64,000 nucleotides of DNA from Atrina japonica (GCA_030159075.1 BROG01000520.1:62001-126000); one strand, 5' to 3'; positions 1-25,999 are shown, counted from the first letter of the stretch. The notes: generated from the sequence alone by a model not told the origin. A program made the numbers and translations.

Positions 1-1009
1 AAGTCAGTGTAACTGTAGTCGGTATATGATTGATTTTATATTAGTTTTTTTATTTAACGACATAGTCGAATATTTCTACACATAACATTCGCATCATTTT
101 CATTATATAAGGGATCGCATAAAATAAAACAAATGACCAATAGTTCATATACATGTGTATAGATCTGTAAGTTTTATTGGTTGGCTGGTCGCTACCATTT
201 TACTTTTTGCCAATCATTTCACCTGGGTATGGTGACGTCATTAGTTACATGTGAATTACCACAAATTTATACATGTGCCATGGACTATGCCAAAGCATGT
301 GACCTCAGTTTGAAGTATCGCACAAATGATATTTGGTTTCACTTCTTATCTCGAGCCCTTAGCGAGCGAATAGACACTATCTTCTTTCAAGAAGTAAAAG
401 CCACGAACCGAACTGGGAATTGCACTGGGACTTTCAACCTGCGAGATGAACAAACTATCAACCAGTTAAGTCACCGCAAGCAATTTTGTATGAATGCAGT
501 GAGGATTTGATTCAGCAAAGGTTATTAATAATCGATACAGATCGGAATGGAAATCAAAAGAGAATACAAACCCACTTCTATTCTCACGCGCGACAAAACC
601 GCTTGCCATAAATTGACGGAAGTCGTCAAGTTTCTAGCTTGAGTATTTTAGTATGGAATCCTACCTATTTATAGCAATACGATATTACGGGGCTTCCATT
701 TGTGAAGTATTCTCTCGAATGGTATTTCTATGACTGTTATTACATAAACAATAAAACATGTATAATCAATTTTGCGATGTATTTACCTTAAAATCGGTCA
801 AATAAATGTTTTGCTTGTTTCATCTATAAATCCCTCTGTTTCTTATGAAGCCACAAAGATATCATTTTGTTGTAGACAATGGACGTCGGCTAATATTGAA
901 ATAATCTGACAAAGGGTTATACCCATGTTTCAGGTTTGGATTTTACTGAAATTTGACAACAGATGTGATCGACCGACAGGAAATATATTTCTCCTTCCTA
1001 ACAATCATA
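1..1009. other. No gene or repeat recognised
   Basis: This is AT-rich sequence. An open frame at 181-510 (109 codons, no good ATG, no family recognised) is not supported as a gene. Confidence 0.5.
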
Positions 1010-1975
1010 CATACCCCAACACCAAATAATATCCTAACACCCGATAAATACCCTAACACCAAATAATATCCTGACACCCGATAAATACCCTAACACCAAA
1101 GAATATCATAACACTCGATAAATATTCTAACACCAAAGAATATCCTAACACTCGATAAATATCCTAACACCAAAGAATATCATAACTCCCGATAAATACC
1201 CTAACACCAAAGAATATCATAACACTCGATACATATCCTAACACCAAAGAATATCATAACTCCCGATAAATACCTTAACACCAAATAATATCCTAACACC
1301 CGATAACTACCCTAACACCAAAGAACATCATAACTCCCGATAAATATCGTAACACCAAATAATACCCTAACACCCGATAAATATCCTAGCAACAAATAAT
1401 ACCTAACACCCGATACTTACCGTAACATCAAATAATATCCTAACAACCGATAAAAATCCTAACACCAAATAATATCCTAACACCCAATAAATACACTAAC
1501 ACTGAATAATATTCTAACACCAATAAATACCCTAACACCATATAAAACCCTAACAACCGATACATATTGTAACGCAAGATAAATACCTTAACACCAGAAA
1601 CATACCCTAACACCCAATACATACTGAACACCAAATAATACCCTAAAACCCCATACATACCATACCACCAAATAAAACATAAACACCCGATAAATACCCT
1701 AACACTAAATAATACCCTAACACCCGATACATACCCTAACACCAAATAATTCCCCAACACCCGATACATACCATAACGCACGATAGATACCCTGACACAA
1801 GATGCATACCCTATCGCCGGATACATATCTAACACCATACCCATACACCCAATGCATACCCATACATCTTATACATACCCTAACACACGATAAATACTTT
1901 GGCATCCGATACATACCCATGTACGCAATACATGCCCTAACACCTGATACATACCATAACACACTATTTCTACCC
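1010..1975. repeat. Degenerate 37 bp minisatellite
   Basis: Units alternate two half-units, one around TAACACCAAATAATATCC and one around TAACACCCGATAAATACC. The period is 37 bp in the left part (anchors at 1021, 1058 and 1095). The right half is strongly diverged. Confidence 0.85.
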
Positions 1976-2087
1976 CGTTTTTTACGACAATCACCATACA
2001 ATCTCTACAGAGAGAATCTCAGTAATAGGGAGCTGGTAACGTTTAACGTTGATCAAATTGAATATGTAATATCTTTAAATATAAAAA

Positions 2088-2391
2088 ATTTCAGATACCA
2101 AAGTATAAATCAATAGAATGTCCAGGACATAGATACAAATCCGGTAAAAATGGACAAACACGGACCTCTGGAAACCTACATGTATGGAGGTGCTATGGAG
2201 GAGTAAGTATCCCCTGTCGACCGGTCACACCCGCCGTGAGTCCACAGTCAAGTCCAATGAAACACGTGAGGAGTGTATCCTCGTCACAATTGGTACAGAC
2301 GTCTCAACAACCGCCAACGAAAAGGCAACTCAACATTTCACGTAGTGAAACAGAGTAGTCGCAAACAAGACTATTATACCGACCGTAAAAT
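2088..2391 (-). mobile_element. 5'-truncated copy of the reverse-transcriptase element (3' end only)
   Basis: Nearly identical, in reverse complement, to the 3' part of the element at 26880-28225, from the last codons of its reverse transcriptase to the terminal GGTATCTGA region. It is thus a 5'-truncated retroelement insertion. Confidence 0.8.
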
Positions 2392-2476
2392 TAAACATAT
2401 TAACACATTATAATATCCAAAGTATACTTAGTGTATTGTACCTCCCTAACACGATTACCATCAACTCGTATGTGTA

Positions 2477-2535
2477 TTGTGGTGTGTGTGTTGTGTTGTG
2501 TGTGTTGTATTGTGTGTGTTGTGGTGTGTGTTGTG

Positions 2536-2580
<45 letters not shown>
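2477..2580. repeat. GT-rich microsatellite
   Basis: TGTTGTG variants lead into an uninterrupted (GT)n run of about 20 units. Open frames across it are artefacts of the repeat. Confidence 0.95.
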
Positions 2581-2584
<4 letters not shown>

Positions 2585-2796
2585 ACATTGTTTTGAACCA
2601 ATATATGGATTTATTATACGGTTTTACGCACCTGGTTTATCATCTGAATTGCACAGGGTATGACATATTGTCATCACAAGCTTTTGTAATCCTACATAAC
2701 TTCAGATTCAATAATTCAACATTTTAAATCACATTTCATCTTTGTGACACTATGTAACTACCTATCATCGATTGATTATTTTGGTTTTGATTTTGA

Positions 2797-2905
2797 ATGT
2801 TGTTTTACGCCACACTCAACAATTTTTCAGTTATATGGTGGCGGCCAGTTTTTATTGATGGAGGAGAGAAGCCGGTTACAATGTACCCGGGAGAGACCAT
2901 CATCG
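2797..2905 (-). mobile_element. SINE family 2 tail fragment
   Basis: It matches the tail portion of the copy at 15282-15512 (CACACTCAACAATTTTTCAG, GTGGCGGCCAG, CGGTTACAATGTACC). The tRNA-like head is missing. Confidence 0.65.
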
Positions 2906-2952
2906 ATTGATAATAAAATGGTTACAAAATGTCACATTGACAATCAGTATCA

Positions 2953-3258
2953 GGTACAAATATGGTTACAGAATATTCAGTATATCGCCAATGAAAGGTA
3001 CACATATGGTTACAGAATATTCAGTATATCGCCAATGAAAGGTACAAATATGGTTACAGAATATTCAGTATATCGCCAATGAAAGGTACAAATATGGTTA
3101 CAGAATATTCAGTATATCGCCAATGAAAGGTACACATATGGTTACAGAATATTCAGTATATCGCCAATGAAAGGTGCAAATACGGTTACAGAATATTCAG
3201 TATATCGCCAATGAAAGGTACAAATATGGTTACAGAATATTCAGTATATCGCCAATGA
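2953..3258. repeat. 44 bp minisatellite, about seven copies
   Basis: The unit GGTACAAATATGGTTACAGA plus a further 24 bp repeats every 44 bp (anchors at 2961 and 3005), with very few substitutions. It directly precedes a TIR element. Confidence 0.95.
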
Positions 3259-3286
3259 ACCTTAAACTACCAACATGGCTTCACAA

Positions 3287-3442
3287 TACAGTCAAACTTG
3301 AATTAAAGGACATCTGTCTATCAAGGCCATCAAAATAATATTTGTTAACTTTTTTATAATAAATAAATCTCTTTATAAAGACCTGTCTATAATACGTTTT
3401 GCCTGTTCACTTGTGTTTCCCTTATAGACAGGTTTAACTGTA
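3287..3442. mobile_element. TA-flanked short TIR element
   Basis: It begins TACAGTCAAACTTG and ends ACAGGTTTAACTGTA, imperfect inverted termini starting CAGT and flanked by TA. It is about 156 bp long and non-coding, like the other TACAGT elements in this window. Confidence 0.65.
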
Positions 3443-4555
3443 TCCACCATTTACCAAACTACAGACGTCACAATTTTACTTGGCCATATAGGGAGTTTCC
3501 ATAGAAAATATAAACTTGCTGGTTAAATACTAGTGTATAAATTATTTAATTTGGTAATAAGAAAATAATAAATCAAATCATTAATGAAACTGTATTTAAT
3601 TCTTTGTTTAAAGGTGAAACTTCTATTGAAATGCGATAAGGCATGGCTTCACAAAATATATATTTTAATGTGGATCTATATGTATATGAAATACATAGTA
3701 AAAAATAACAAAAACTCAATCGATGAAAAAAAGCTGTTTACAGTGAAGGTATTCACCTATTACAATTTGTACAACCGGGTTATTCAAAAAGTGAAATTAC
3801 CGGTGTGACATTTAAGTGGCATATTGCATGATTTTTCTATTTCTTCTTATATCCCTCCAAAGAAAATAGGAAAATGAATCCCTTATCTATGTACGGTTTC
3901 ACGGCGTGTATTTCATTAAATGCTAAACAAAGTTTTTTAATTTATGTCAATATAAACGCATTTAACATGTAATACTTGTTACGTAACTAGTCATTTTTCT
4001 TCAATGCTTATTGATTGCAAACATATTTGGTAAATTTATAAAATCTGTATAATTTATTTCTTTGTTGAAGGCCACAATTCTGGAAGGTCCATTTTTTCAA
4101 ATTCCCCCCATAATCTTATTTTAGATTTCCCTCAACCTATCACCAAACCCCTTTATAACGCCAAAATAGTGTTGATAAATAGTGGCAGTATAATGAGGCG
4201 TATCAGATTGCATACAAAAATTTCAGTATCAAGGAACATTAGTTGCCGTCATAACAAAACCACAATGCAATACGCTGACATTTAGAGATGATGTCAGGGA
4301 CTGGGTAAAACGGTGAAATATAATTGGACCAATCAGAATGAACTGGCTAAATTGAAATTGATTAAAGGTGCTGGATCACAGATTATCAATAAGTAGGATC
4401 GAAATGTAAATTGTAATTACTTAAAGGGTTTTAAATTGCGTCGATTTAAAACATAATTAAATACATCTTTTTAATTTTCCTGCATGTGGTTATTCATAAT
4501 AATGTGTGTTTCTTTTTATAACAATCGGCAGTTTCCTGCTTGATGATGCGTGAAG
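3443..4555. other. No gene; one dispersed repeat
   Basis: The stretch 4060-4165 (CCACAATT, then TTTCCCTCAACCTATCACC) resembles 43990-44140. The rest shows nothing recognisable. Confidence 0.4.
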
Positions 4556-5018
4556 TTTTTCCAACGTGAGAGTAATTATGATGCGTGTTGTTATCTACAC
4601 TAATCGACATTTTCCTACGTGAGAGTAATTATGATGCATGCTGTTATCTACACTAATCGACATTTTCCTACGTGAGAGTAATTATGATGCGTGTTGTTAT
4701 CTACACTAATCGATATTTTCCTACGTGAGAGTAATTATGATGCATGCTGTTATCTACACTAATCGACATTTTCCTACGTGAGAGTAATTATGATGCGTGT
4801 TGTTATCTACACTAATCGACATTTTCCTATGTGAGAGTAATTATGATGCGTGTTGTTATCTACACTAATCGACATTTTCCTACGTGAGAGTAATTATGAT
4901 GCGTGTTGTTATCTACACTAATCGACATTTTCCTATGTGAGAGTAATTATGATGCGTGTTGTTATCTCCACTAATCGACATTTTCCTATATGAGAGTAAT
5001 TATGATGCGTGATGTTAT
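4556..5018. repeat. 53 bp minisatellite, about nine copies
   Basis: The anchor ATGATGC recurs at 4578, 4631 and 4684 and so on to 5002, exactly 53 bp apart. Units differ mainly by GCGTGTTG/GCATGCTG and TACGTG/TATGTG. Confidence 0.95.
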
Positions 5019-5165
5019 CCATCTGGATTATTCGAATTTCAAGATATTCTGCAAGCTAGTACCTTGAACATAATGTAATGACATACCTGATTCTGTAGTG
5101 AATTCTGGTAACACCTTTGTAGCCATCGCAGTTGTTGTTTCATCTGCAGAAAAGTAAACAATGTC

Positions 5166-5168
<3 letters not shown>

Positions 5169-5232
<64 letters not shown>
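5169..5232. repeat. (AT)n microsatellite
   Basis: An uninterrupted AT dinucleotide run of about 32 units. Confidence 0.98.
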
Positions 5233-5240
<8 letters not shown>

Positions 5241-5272
5241 TTATTTATCTCAAAATAATTTATTCAAAAAGT

Positions 5273-5620
5273 ATTTCGATGATATTTCGACTTTTACAAC
5301 TTGTACTTGATGTACAATAACAAATAAGAGCTATACACAGGTATAAAATGTCTTATATTCATATATATTTGGTGAAAATAAGGTCAGGGCCAGTGTGATA
5401 CATGCATATACAAATAATAAGGTTGAATTAATCAACTGCATGTGAAAAAGTGGCATACTGTGTTTCTCAAGTAATTTTCGCAAAATAAATACGAATTTAA
5501 GAATTTTTTGCCTGTTTATATATTTCCTTTTTGTTATTGCATGTCAATTTACGTAGTAAAGAAGAAAACAAAATTGAAACAAAAACAGCTTATGCCCCTT
5601 AAAGTTTATATAAATTTATA
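5273..5620. repeat. Unclassified dispersed repeat, copy 1
   Basis: About 340 bp align with 53490-53815 (shared ACTTGTACTTG, ACAATAACAAATAA, AAGGTCAGG and TTTTCTCAAGTA-like segments). The first 75 bp occur again at 5629-5703. No coding capacity or TIR is seen. Confidence 0.7.
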
Positions 5621-5706
5621 TGGTTGTTTCGATGATATTTCGACTTTTACAACTTGTACTTGATGTACAATAACAAATAGGAGCTATACACGGGTATAAA
5701 ACTGTG

Positions 5707-5846
5707 ATACTTACTGTGATACAGGACCTGGGTTTTTACTGTCTCAGTCCGAAGGACAGGAAACCAACCTGCCGCCGGCTGGACTCGAACTCACGACCTC
5801 ACGATAAAGAGTCGAACGCGCTACCGAGTGAGCAAGGCCGGCTCAA
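5707..5846 (-). mobile_element. SINE family 1 (head and 5' body)
   Basis: In reverse complement it carries the tRNA-like head with a B box (GAGTTCGAGTCC) and the CTGTCCTTCGGACTGAGAC segment of the copy at 6851-7126. The core and tail are missing. Confidence 0.75.
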
Positions 5847-6314
5847 GTTTATATGGATAAATAATTATGTTTATCAGGGAGACGTTTTGATCCGCAAGCG
5901 GTAGGTCCTGAATTTGGTTCTAGGTAACAGGACAAATATTTTGCTTGACAAAAGAAGTGGCTTTCCCTTCACCAGGCCCTCAGCATAAAAATGAAAGTCA
6001 CAAATGCGACTTCTACCCTGAGGTGTCGTGTTACGGCGAAAAAGTGGAAAATTCTTGTATTAAGCAATAACAAGACAAAAAAATATGTGAGAAGGGATTT
6101 TAACTTTATTGCCGCTACCTAAATATATGATATACATAAAATGTAATCTTTTATCTTTATCACTAAAATTGACTATATATGGCTATTTTCCTGTAAAGGC
6201 CTGAATCTTGCAAAATCCATCAATGTATGCTGTAATTTTATATAAGTTAATATCAATATATTCACATATCTGACACTTTTGTATTTCTAACCTCAACTGA
6301 AGATCAACAAACTT

Positions 6315-6455
6315 CTCAAAAGCTAGAATATTCATTTTACAGTGGGTACGCATTTTCGGATTTGGCAATACGTTTATATTTAGATTTGGCCTTCTATGAT
6401 ACCACTTTTTCTTTCGGAAATATACATTTATATTAAATTTGAGCTCAACTGATTA
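6315..6455 (+). mobile_element. Truncated hammerhead-element copy
   Basis: It shares AAAGCTA, TTTTACAGTGGG, GGATTTGGC and ATACCACTTT with 29520-29640 and 36288-36420. It stops inside the ribozyme at GAGCTCAACTGAT, after which unrelated sequence begins. Confidence 0.6.
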
Positions 6456-6850
6456 ATTGAATTTAAATAGCAAAATAATTCAAAACAATAATGTAGGACT
6501 TTGAATTATATAATTATCATTGTAACATTTATTAATTGAATGATTATAGTCACTAGAAACTAAAATATGATGACTGTAATTAGTGACTGGGTATGTAAGT
6601 GTATATGTATAGTGTATATAGATGTAAAGACTCACACAATAACTAATAAAAATTATTCAGTGTTTCCTTTGTTAATTTGCAGGAGGTTCAGTCACTTTTG
6701 AGTGACTCGGACTAGAGCTTGTTACCGACCACGGCATAGAACTAATTCCCTATCTAAGACGTGTTTAGGAAAATAGTATCGCAAACAAAACACGACACGT
6801 CAATATGTTTCAACCCAGCATTTTTTTCTGGGTACGATCAACAAATTACA

Positions 6851-7126
6851 GAGCCGGCCTGGCTCAGTCTGTAACGTGCTCGACTCTTGATCGTGAGGTC
6901 GTGAGTTCGAGTCCAGCCGGCAGCAGGTCGGTTTCCTGTCCTTCGGACTGAGACAGTAAAAACCGAGGTCCCGTATCACAGTAGGTATCGGCACGTTAAA
7001 GAACCCTCACTGCTCAATGGCCGTAAGTGCCGAGCATAGGCCAAAATTTGAAGCCCTTCACTGGCATTTGATGACGTCTCCATGAGTGAAATATTCTTGA
7101 GTGAGACGTTAAACAACAATAAACAA
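6851..7126 (+). mobile_element. Complete tRNA-derived SINE (family 1)
   Basis: It has a tRNA-like head with A box TGGCTCAGTCTG and B box GAGTTCGAGTCC. A body follows (CTGTCCTTCGGACTGAGAC), then a core segment (AATGGCCGTAAGTGCCGAGC, CTTCACTGGCATTTGATGAC) and an A/C-rich end after GACGTTAAAC. It is flanked by a perfect 10 bp target duplication, ACAAATTACA at 6841-6850 and 7127-7136. A functional tRNA gene is excluded because the head lacks a good acceptor stem. Confidence 0.9.
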
Positions 7127-9026
7127 ACAAATTACAATACAGGGCCATATCTTCTACATTTCACATATCAGAAGTTATCAAAGAGCACTTACCTTTGTAA
7201 TGACCACAGAAAGTATGGCATGACGTTTCTGCCACTGTTCTAACTTACATATATCTTTACTTACCAACTGCTCTTACCTTTACAGAAACCACATAATTTT
7301 AACAACACATATATCGATATCTACCAACGTTTCTGTCACTGTTCATGACTTACCACTATCCTAACTCATATATCTATACTTACCAACTGCTCTTATCTTT
7401 ACAGAAACCACAGAAAGTACGACGTTGCTGCCACTGTTCTGACTTACATTTCTACCACTATCTTAAACTTACAGAAATATCTATACTTACCAACTGCTCT
7501 TACCAGAGGAAAGATGTTCACAGTGTTTACAGTCTAACAGGCATGTGTAGAAACAGTACGACATAAGAAACGTTATATTTTAGCTGCCACTGTTCTGACA
7601 CAGAACTTTTATATCATAAATTTATACTTTTCCTATACGGTATGTTGACAAAATACTGACTTAGTTTCTAAGATACGGTACCTACTGACTTACAGATAAC
7701 GGTATGTTGACACACTAAGTTTCTAAGAATTTACGACATGAATGTTTCTGCCACTGTTTATGTATTCCTTAGTTTCTAAGTTTGTGACAAATATCCAAGA
7801 GGTAAGATGACTTCACAGTGTTCAAGAGTCTACACAGTTTCTAACTGTTGTACTGACTTAAACGGTAAAAATAATAACATTTAAAGATATCGACAAATTT
7901 GTGTACTCCTAGAAACTATGTCAAATATTTTTAGGAAAGAATACTCTTTTGTCATTCCTACTTACGACAGTATCACTAGTTATAAGATCTTGTAAGTGGC
8001 CGAGCATAGGCCAAAATTTGACACTGGCAGAACGTATGAGTTAAATATTCATGAGACTTAAACGGTTCCATAAGATTATCGGCACTGTTGACACAAAACA
8101 TGACTCGGTTCTAACTAAGATACGGTATGTTGAAACAAAATTTACTGACTTAGTTTCTAATATATCTATATATCTACCAACTGATACGGTATGTTGACAA
8201 GTATCCTAACTGACATATATCTTAGTTTCTAAGATACGGTATGTTGACAATAAACTGACTAATCAACTGATTTACCATCTAAGAAACCACAGAATTTACG
8301 GTATGTTTTGACAAATATACTGACTGTTCAGTTTCTAATGTGTACTGTACAAAAAATAATAACTGACTTATGTTTATTTAAAAGAATACGTCATTCCTAC
8401 TGTATGTTGACAAACTATACATGACTTAGTTTCTAAAATACGGTATGTTGACAAAATACTGTACTGGTACTACTAGTTTTTCTAAGATACGGTATGTTGT
8501 ACTGACAAAGTACTGACAAAATTAGTTTCTAAGATACGGTATGTTGACAAAATACTGACTTAGTTTTCTAATGACTTTTGACAAAGTTTCTTTTTTCTAA
8601 GATACGGTATGTTGACAAAGTACTGACTTAGTTTCTAAGATACGGTATGTTGACAAAATACTGACTTAGTTTCTAAGATACGGTATGTTGACAAAGTACT
8701 GACTTAGTTTCTAAGATACGGTATGTTGACAAAGTACTGACTTAGTTTCTAAGATACGGTATGTTGACAAAGTACTGACTTAGTTTCTAAGATACGGTAT
8801 GTTGACAAAGTACTGACTTAGTTTCTAAGATACGGTAAGATGTTATGACAAAGTACCTTTTGAGTCATGAGTCGGTTATAAAGATCTTGTATGTCGACAC
8901 AGTACTTTGTGTACCATACCTAGTCTTGATACCTATGTATTTTTAAAGCTAAATGATACTTTATTTAGCTACTTACGGTCACAGTATCCACATGTTCTTG
9001 CAAAGTGTGTCATTGCCCAATATTTA
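7001..9026. repeat. Copy 1 of a tandem duplication, scrambled
   Basis: Positions 7001-7300 are essentially identical to 9028-9327, and 8595-9026 closely matches 9960-10326. Between about 7300 and 8590 the same 85 bp and 38 bp units appear as a mosaic with many small insertions and deletions and stray SINE core sequence (near 7997). No gene is present. Confidence 0.75.
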
Positions 9027-9027
9027 A

Positions 9028-10326
9028 GAACCCTCACTGCTCAATGGCCGTAAGTGCCGAGCATAGGCCAAAATTTGAAGCCCTTCACTGGCATTTGATG
9101 ACGTCTCCATGAGTGAAATATTCTTGAGTGAGACGTTAAACAACAATAAACAAACAAATTACAATACAGGGCCATATCTTCTACATTTCACATATCAGAA
9201 GTTATCAAAGAGCACTTACCTTTGTAATGACCACAGAAAGTATGGCATGACGTTTCTGCCACTGTTCTAACTTACATATATCTTTACTTACCAACTGCTC
9301 TTACCTTTACAGAAACCACATAATTTACAACACGACGTTTCTGTCACTGTTCTGACTTACATATATCTATATCTACCAACTGCTCTTATCTTTACAGAAA
9401 CCACAGAAAGTACGACATGGCGTTTCTACCACTATCCTAACTTACATATATCTATACTTACCAACTGCTCTTACCTTTACAGTAACCATAGAAAGTACGA
9501 CATAACGTTGCTGCCACTGTTCTGACTTACATAAATTTATACTTATCAACTGATCTTACCATTACAGAAACCACAGAATTTACGACATGACGTTTCTGCC
9601 ACTGTTTTGTATTCCTCGTTTGTGCAAATATCCAGAGGAAGATGTTCACAGTGTTCAAAGTCTACACAGGCACTGTGTACTTTAAACAGGAAAAATAATA
9701 ACATTTTATCAAATGTACTCAGAAACTATGTCAAATATATTTAGGAAAGAATACTCTTTTGTCATTCCTACTGGACCACTAGTTATAAAGATCTTGTATG
9801 TTGACACAGAACTATTTATATCATGACTCGGTTCCTAAGATACGGTATGTTGACAAAATACTGACTCGGTTCCTAAGATACGGTATGTTGACAAAATACT
9901 GACTTAGTTTCTAAGATACGGTATGTTGACAAGTACTGACTTAGTTTCTAAGATACGGTATGTTGACAAAATACTGACTAAGTTTCTAAGATACGGTATG
10001 TTGACAAAATACTGACTTAGTTTCTAATGTTGACAAAATACTGACTTAGTTTCTAAGATACGGTATGTTGACAAAATACTGACTTAGTTTCTAAAATACG
10101 GTATGTTGACAAAGTACTGACTTAGTTTCTAAGATACGGTATGTTGACAAAGTACCTTTTGAGTCATGAGTCGGTTATAAAGATCTTGTATGTCGACACA
10201 GTACTTTGTGTACCATACCTAGTCTTGATACCTATGTATTTTTTAAGCTAAATGATACTTTATTTAGCTACTTACGGTCACAGTATCCACATGTTCTTGC
10301 ACAGTGTGTCATTGCCCAAGATTTAA
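9028..10326. repeat. Copy 2 of the tandem duplication, clean
   Basis: It begins within the 3' half of SINE family 1 and its downstream flank. It contains about five units of an 85 bp repeat (anchors at 9251, 9336, 9421, 9506 and 9591) and a 38 bp repeat (9840-10150, GATACGGTATGTTGAC). It ends at CATTGCCCAAGATTTA. Confidence 0.85.
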
Positions 10327-10590
10327 ATATTCCCACACAAGAGAGACCAAGGTATTGTGTACAATCAGCTTTTTGATCTTGACATGCTGAAACCATATAA
10401 ACACAAAACTTAATCAGGATAAACAATTATTAAATTAACGAGTTTCATATCATTCGAAGTAATTGGTTCCGTACATTCTTTACTCATTCTTATATTAAAA
10501 CTTATAAATACAATAGGTAATTAATTAAGATTTACACACAAGTAGCACAGTCAACTGACGTTACCAAATTTCAGCATCTTTCATGATGTG

Positions 10591-10598
10591 ATATATAT

Positions 10599-10675
<77 letters not shown>
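10591..10675. repeat. (AT)n microsatellite
   Basis: About 40 TA units with one phase slip near 10610. Confidence 0.97.
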
Positions 10676-10680
<5 letters not shown>

Positions 10681-10859
10681 ATAGTTTTACCTTTTGAATT
10701 AATTTCATCCTGTTATCTAATAAATATATCACCCTGTACTATTTATCTATCGTAACATAAGTTACTTTTTTGTAAATATTTGAATTACTATCGTCTCTTT
10801 TTGGAACAGTAAATTTTTGTATTTAATGAAATGTCTGAAATTATAAAATGAAGTATAAT

Positions 10860-11200
10860 CGTTCGGGTACACGTGGGTATAGATAAATCCTACGGTACTA
10901 TGCGTGTTTTTACAGCCAAAGGGTCGCTGCCGATGGTAAGTGACGGGCCACAAAGGGTATACATAAACCCATTACCCTGTATTTCATTTGCAGCTATTTA
11001 TATTATACAAAAGTGGTCTTTCCTTTAAACAGTACAATTGTTTACATTCTGAACTCCTCGAAAACTGTCATCTCCTTTTACAATGACCACTCTTAGACGA
11101 TTTATACATGTTATTTTGTCTTCGTTTTGGGCCTTGTCTAAATAAGTTTCTATTTCAAATTCGAGGTCATCTGATAAAGTCTTGAGTATTGATTTGGACT
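10860..11200 (+). mobile_element. Degenerate hammerhead-element copy
   Basis: It shares GGTCG(C/T)TGCC, AGGGTATACATAAACC and ACTCTTAGACG with 29380-29570. A decayed ribozyme core (GAGGTCATCTGATAAAGTC) is at about 11162, with most of the GAAA side lost. It lies just downstream of the ShKT gene stop. Confidence 0.5.
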
Positions 11201-11316
11201 TTTTTGCAAATGTATAACTTTGGTATAATTGTTATATTTTCGTATCTGCATTTTAATGTGAGTGTAGTGAGATGCCCACGCTATCTGACCAGATATATTC
11301 GTCATTCTATACATGT

Positions 11317-24263
<12,947 letters not shown>

Positions 24264-24317
24264 CGTGCCCTGTCTGTGGTATCTGTAAAGATAATGCGAT
24301 GGGGTACGATGTATGCG

Positions 24318-24324
24318 TTTTATA
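24318..24324 (-). promoter_or_regulatory. TATA box of the ShKT gene
   Basis: TATAAAA on the minus strand lies 55 bp upstream of the start codon. That places transcription start near 24290 with a short 5' leader. This is a single motif and no initiator was evaluated. Confidence 0.5.
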
Positions 24325-25055
24325 GGTTTCCACCTTACTAGACGACCTAGCATAAGATTTTAAAGTTCAAAGTCACTTTGTACATTTCGTACGAGGTGCG
24401 ACAAAATAAAATTTATTTGACAGTGTCTTTGGGTGCTGTTCATGTGTCAGAGGTCAATTTATTTTTTCTTTCATCGTACGTATTTATCTGTTTGGTTTTT
24501 ATAGTTTTATCTGGGTAGCACTGTGTCAACAAAAACGTGTTTTAGAGCAGGTCTCTTGTACTTGAGATAAATTTGATGCTTATGTTTCCATATATCATTT
24601 TATTTGTTTTATATCGCTGTAGCGTGGGGCCTGATGAATGCTGTCTGGAATTCAACGATAAATTTATTTAGTTAAGCAGTTTACGCACCGAACTCTGGAA
24701 CATCTGTTGACATCAACCAAATCCGGATACTTGTTCTATCGTGTACCCGATTGTCCGAGTTATATCTTTGTTTATAACCATATTTGATTTGAATATAACC
24801 GGATTTGTCGGGTGAAATTGTTACATGTATATCTATGTTGGTCAAACTGTACTCGATAACATTGTATCATTGTAATCACAATTTGAAAGAAAATTGTAAT
24901 TTTCGTAGTCAGTTATGTTTACAAAGTGTGATCTAATATAAATACACATACGTAACATTTCATATAAATTAATATTAATATTTTATACAATCAGTGTATT
25001 TTATTTGAGAAATATACTGAAAAACTTGTAATTTTTATGTTTCCAATATAAAACA

Positions 25056-25125
25056 TTTCAGATACTAAAGTATAAATCTTTAGGATGTCCAGGACAAACA
25101 CGAACCTCTGGAAACCAAGAGGAGG
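25056..25125 (-). mobile_element. Short 3'-end fragment of the reverse-transcriptase element
   Basis: TTTCAGATACTAAAGTATAA, AGGATGTCCAGGACA and CCTCTGGAAACCAAGAGG match the terminal 140 bp of the family, with an internal deletion. Confidence 0.65.
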
Positions 25126-25219
25126 GATGGTCTTTTCGTCTTTTTATGTTGTTATAACATAAAGAACCACATTTTCTTTCGTAGAATTGTATTTGCATTT
25201 AATAAGTACAAAGCAATGT

Positions 25220-25325
25220 GTTTTCTCCACATCCAACAGTCTTTTGGTTACACGGAGACGTCCAGTTTTATCAGTGGGATTGCAAACCAGTTAAAATGTA
25301 CCCACGAAAAGTCCTCCGCAAGTAC
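25220..25325 (-). mobile_element. Degenerate SINE family 2 tail
   Basis: It resembles 2810-2905 (CAACAGTCTTTTGGTTACA, CGTCCAGTTTTAT, AAATGTACCC). An open frame of 116 codons beginning here is therefore repeat-derived. Confidence 0.5.
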
Positions 25326-25999
25326 TTTAGACAAGATGTTTTTGGAAACCACTCTGACAGAGGAAGGAATCCAAAAGACAATATATGAAGTAAATATTGG
25401 ACGAACTCTGATAAATAGAGCGCTTGGATCAGATTCCTTGTCGTTAGCATTCATGTCGATTGGTTTAAAATATATACCAATGATTAATTTTGGACACTTT
25501 TGCTTTTGTGATCTATGGTATGTTTTAGTTTTTAATTCAATAGCGGGTGGTAAATGTAAAAGTTAAAAAAATTACTTGTAATGTTTTAAATTTTGAATTT
25601 ACCATACACCTTGTACATTCAAAAATTAAAACATGGAATCTACCTCACCCATGGTTATTATTACGAGTCAATACTCAAGTCCAGTTAGATAGATGACTTT
25701 AAAGTAAAGGCACTTTAGATATTAAATACTTAACTCAAAGATTTATTGTTTGCATTTTGATTAGAATAAAATAAGACATCAAAGAAGATGTTTCCTAATA
25801 TTTGCCACGGGTGTGACATGCCGGCAGAGGACGCTGACACCTTCCGGACACCTGGTCCTATCGCGTTTGGGATTCGCAATTGTTCGTCATGTTGAGACCA
25901 TCTATTGTGTCGTATTCTAATGGACTTTTATGAATATAAGTTTTGAATATCCATTGGTACTTCTTCATTTTGACAATAATGTTTTTTATTTTATTTTTA

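Noticed and set aside
1010..1975. CCCTAA-containing repeat as interstitial telomere
   Set aside because: The CCCTAA words are spaced by unrelated sequence in a 37 bp unit and never form consecutive hexamers.
2744..3082. 112-codon frame
   Set aside because: It runs through a SINE tail and the 44 bp array.
6851..6925. Functional tRNA gene
   Set aside because: A and B boxes are present, but the sequence continues directly into a SINE body and sits between target duplications.
25216..25566. 116-codon frame
   Set aside because: Its first third is a diverged SINE family 2 tail. There is no family or splice context.
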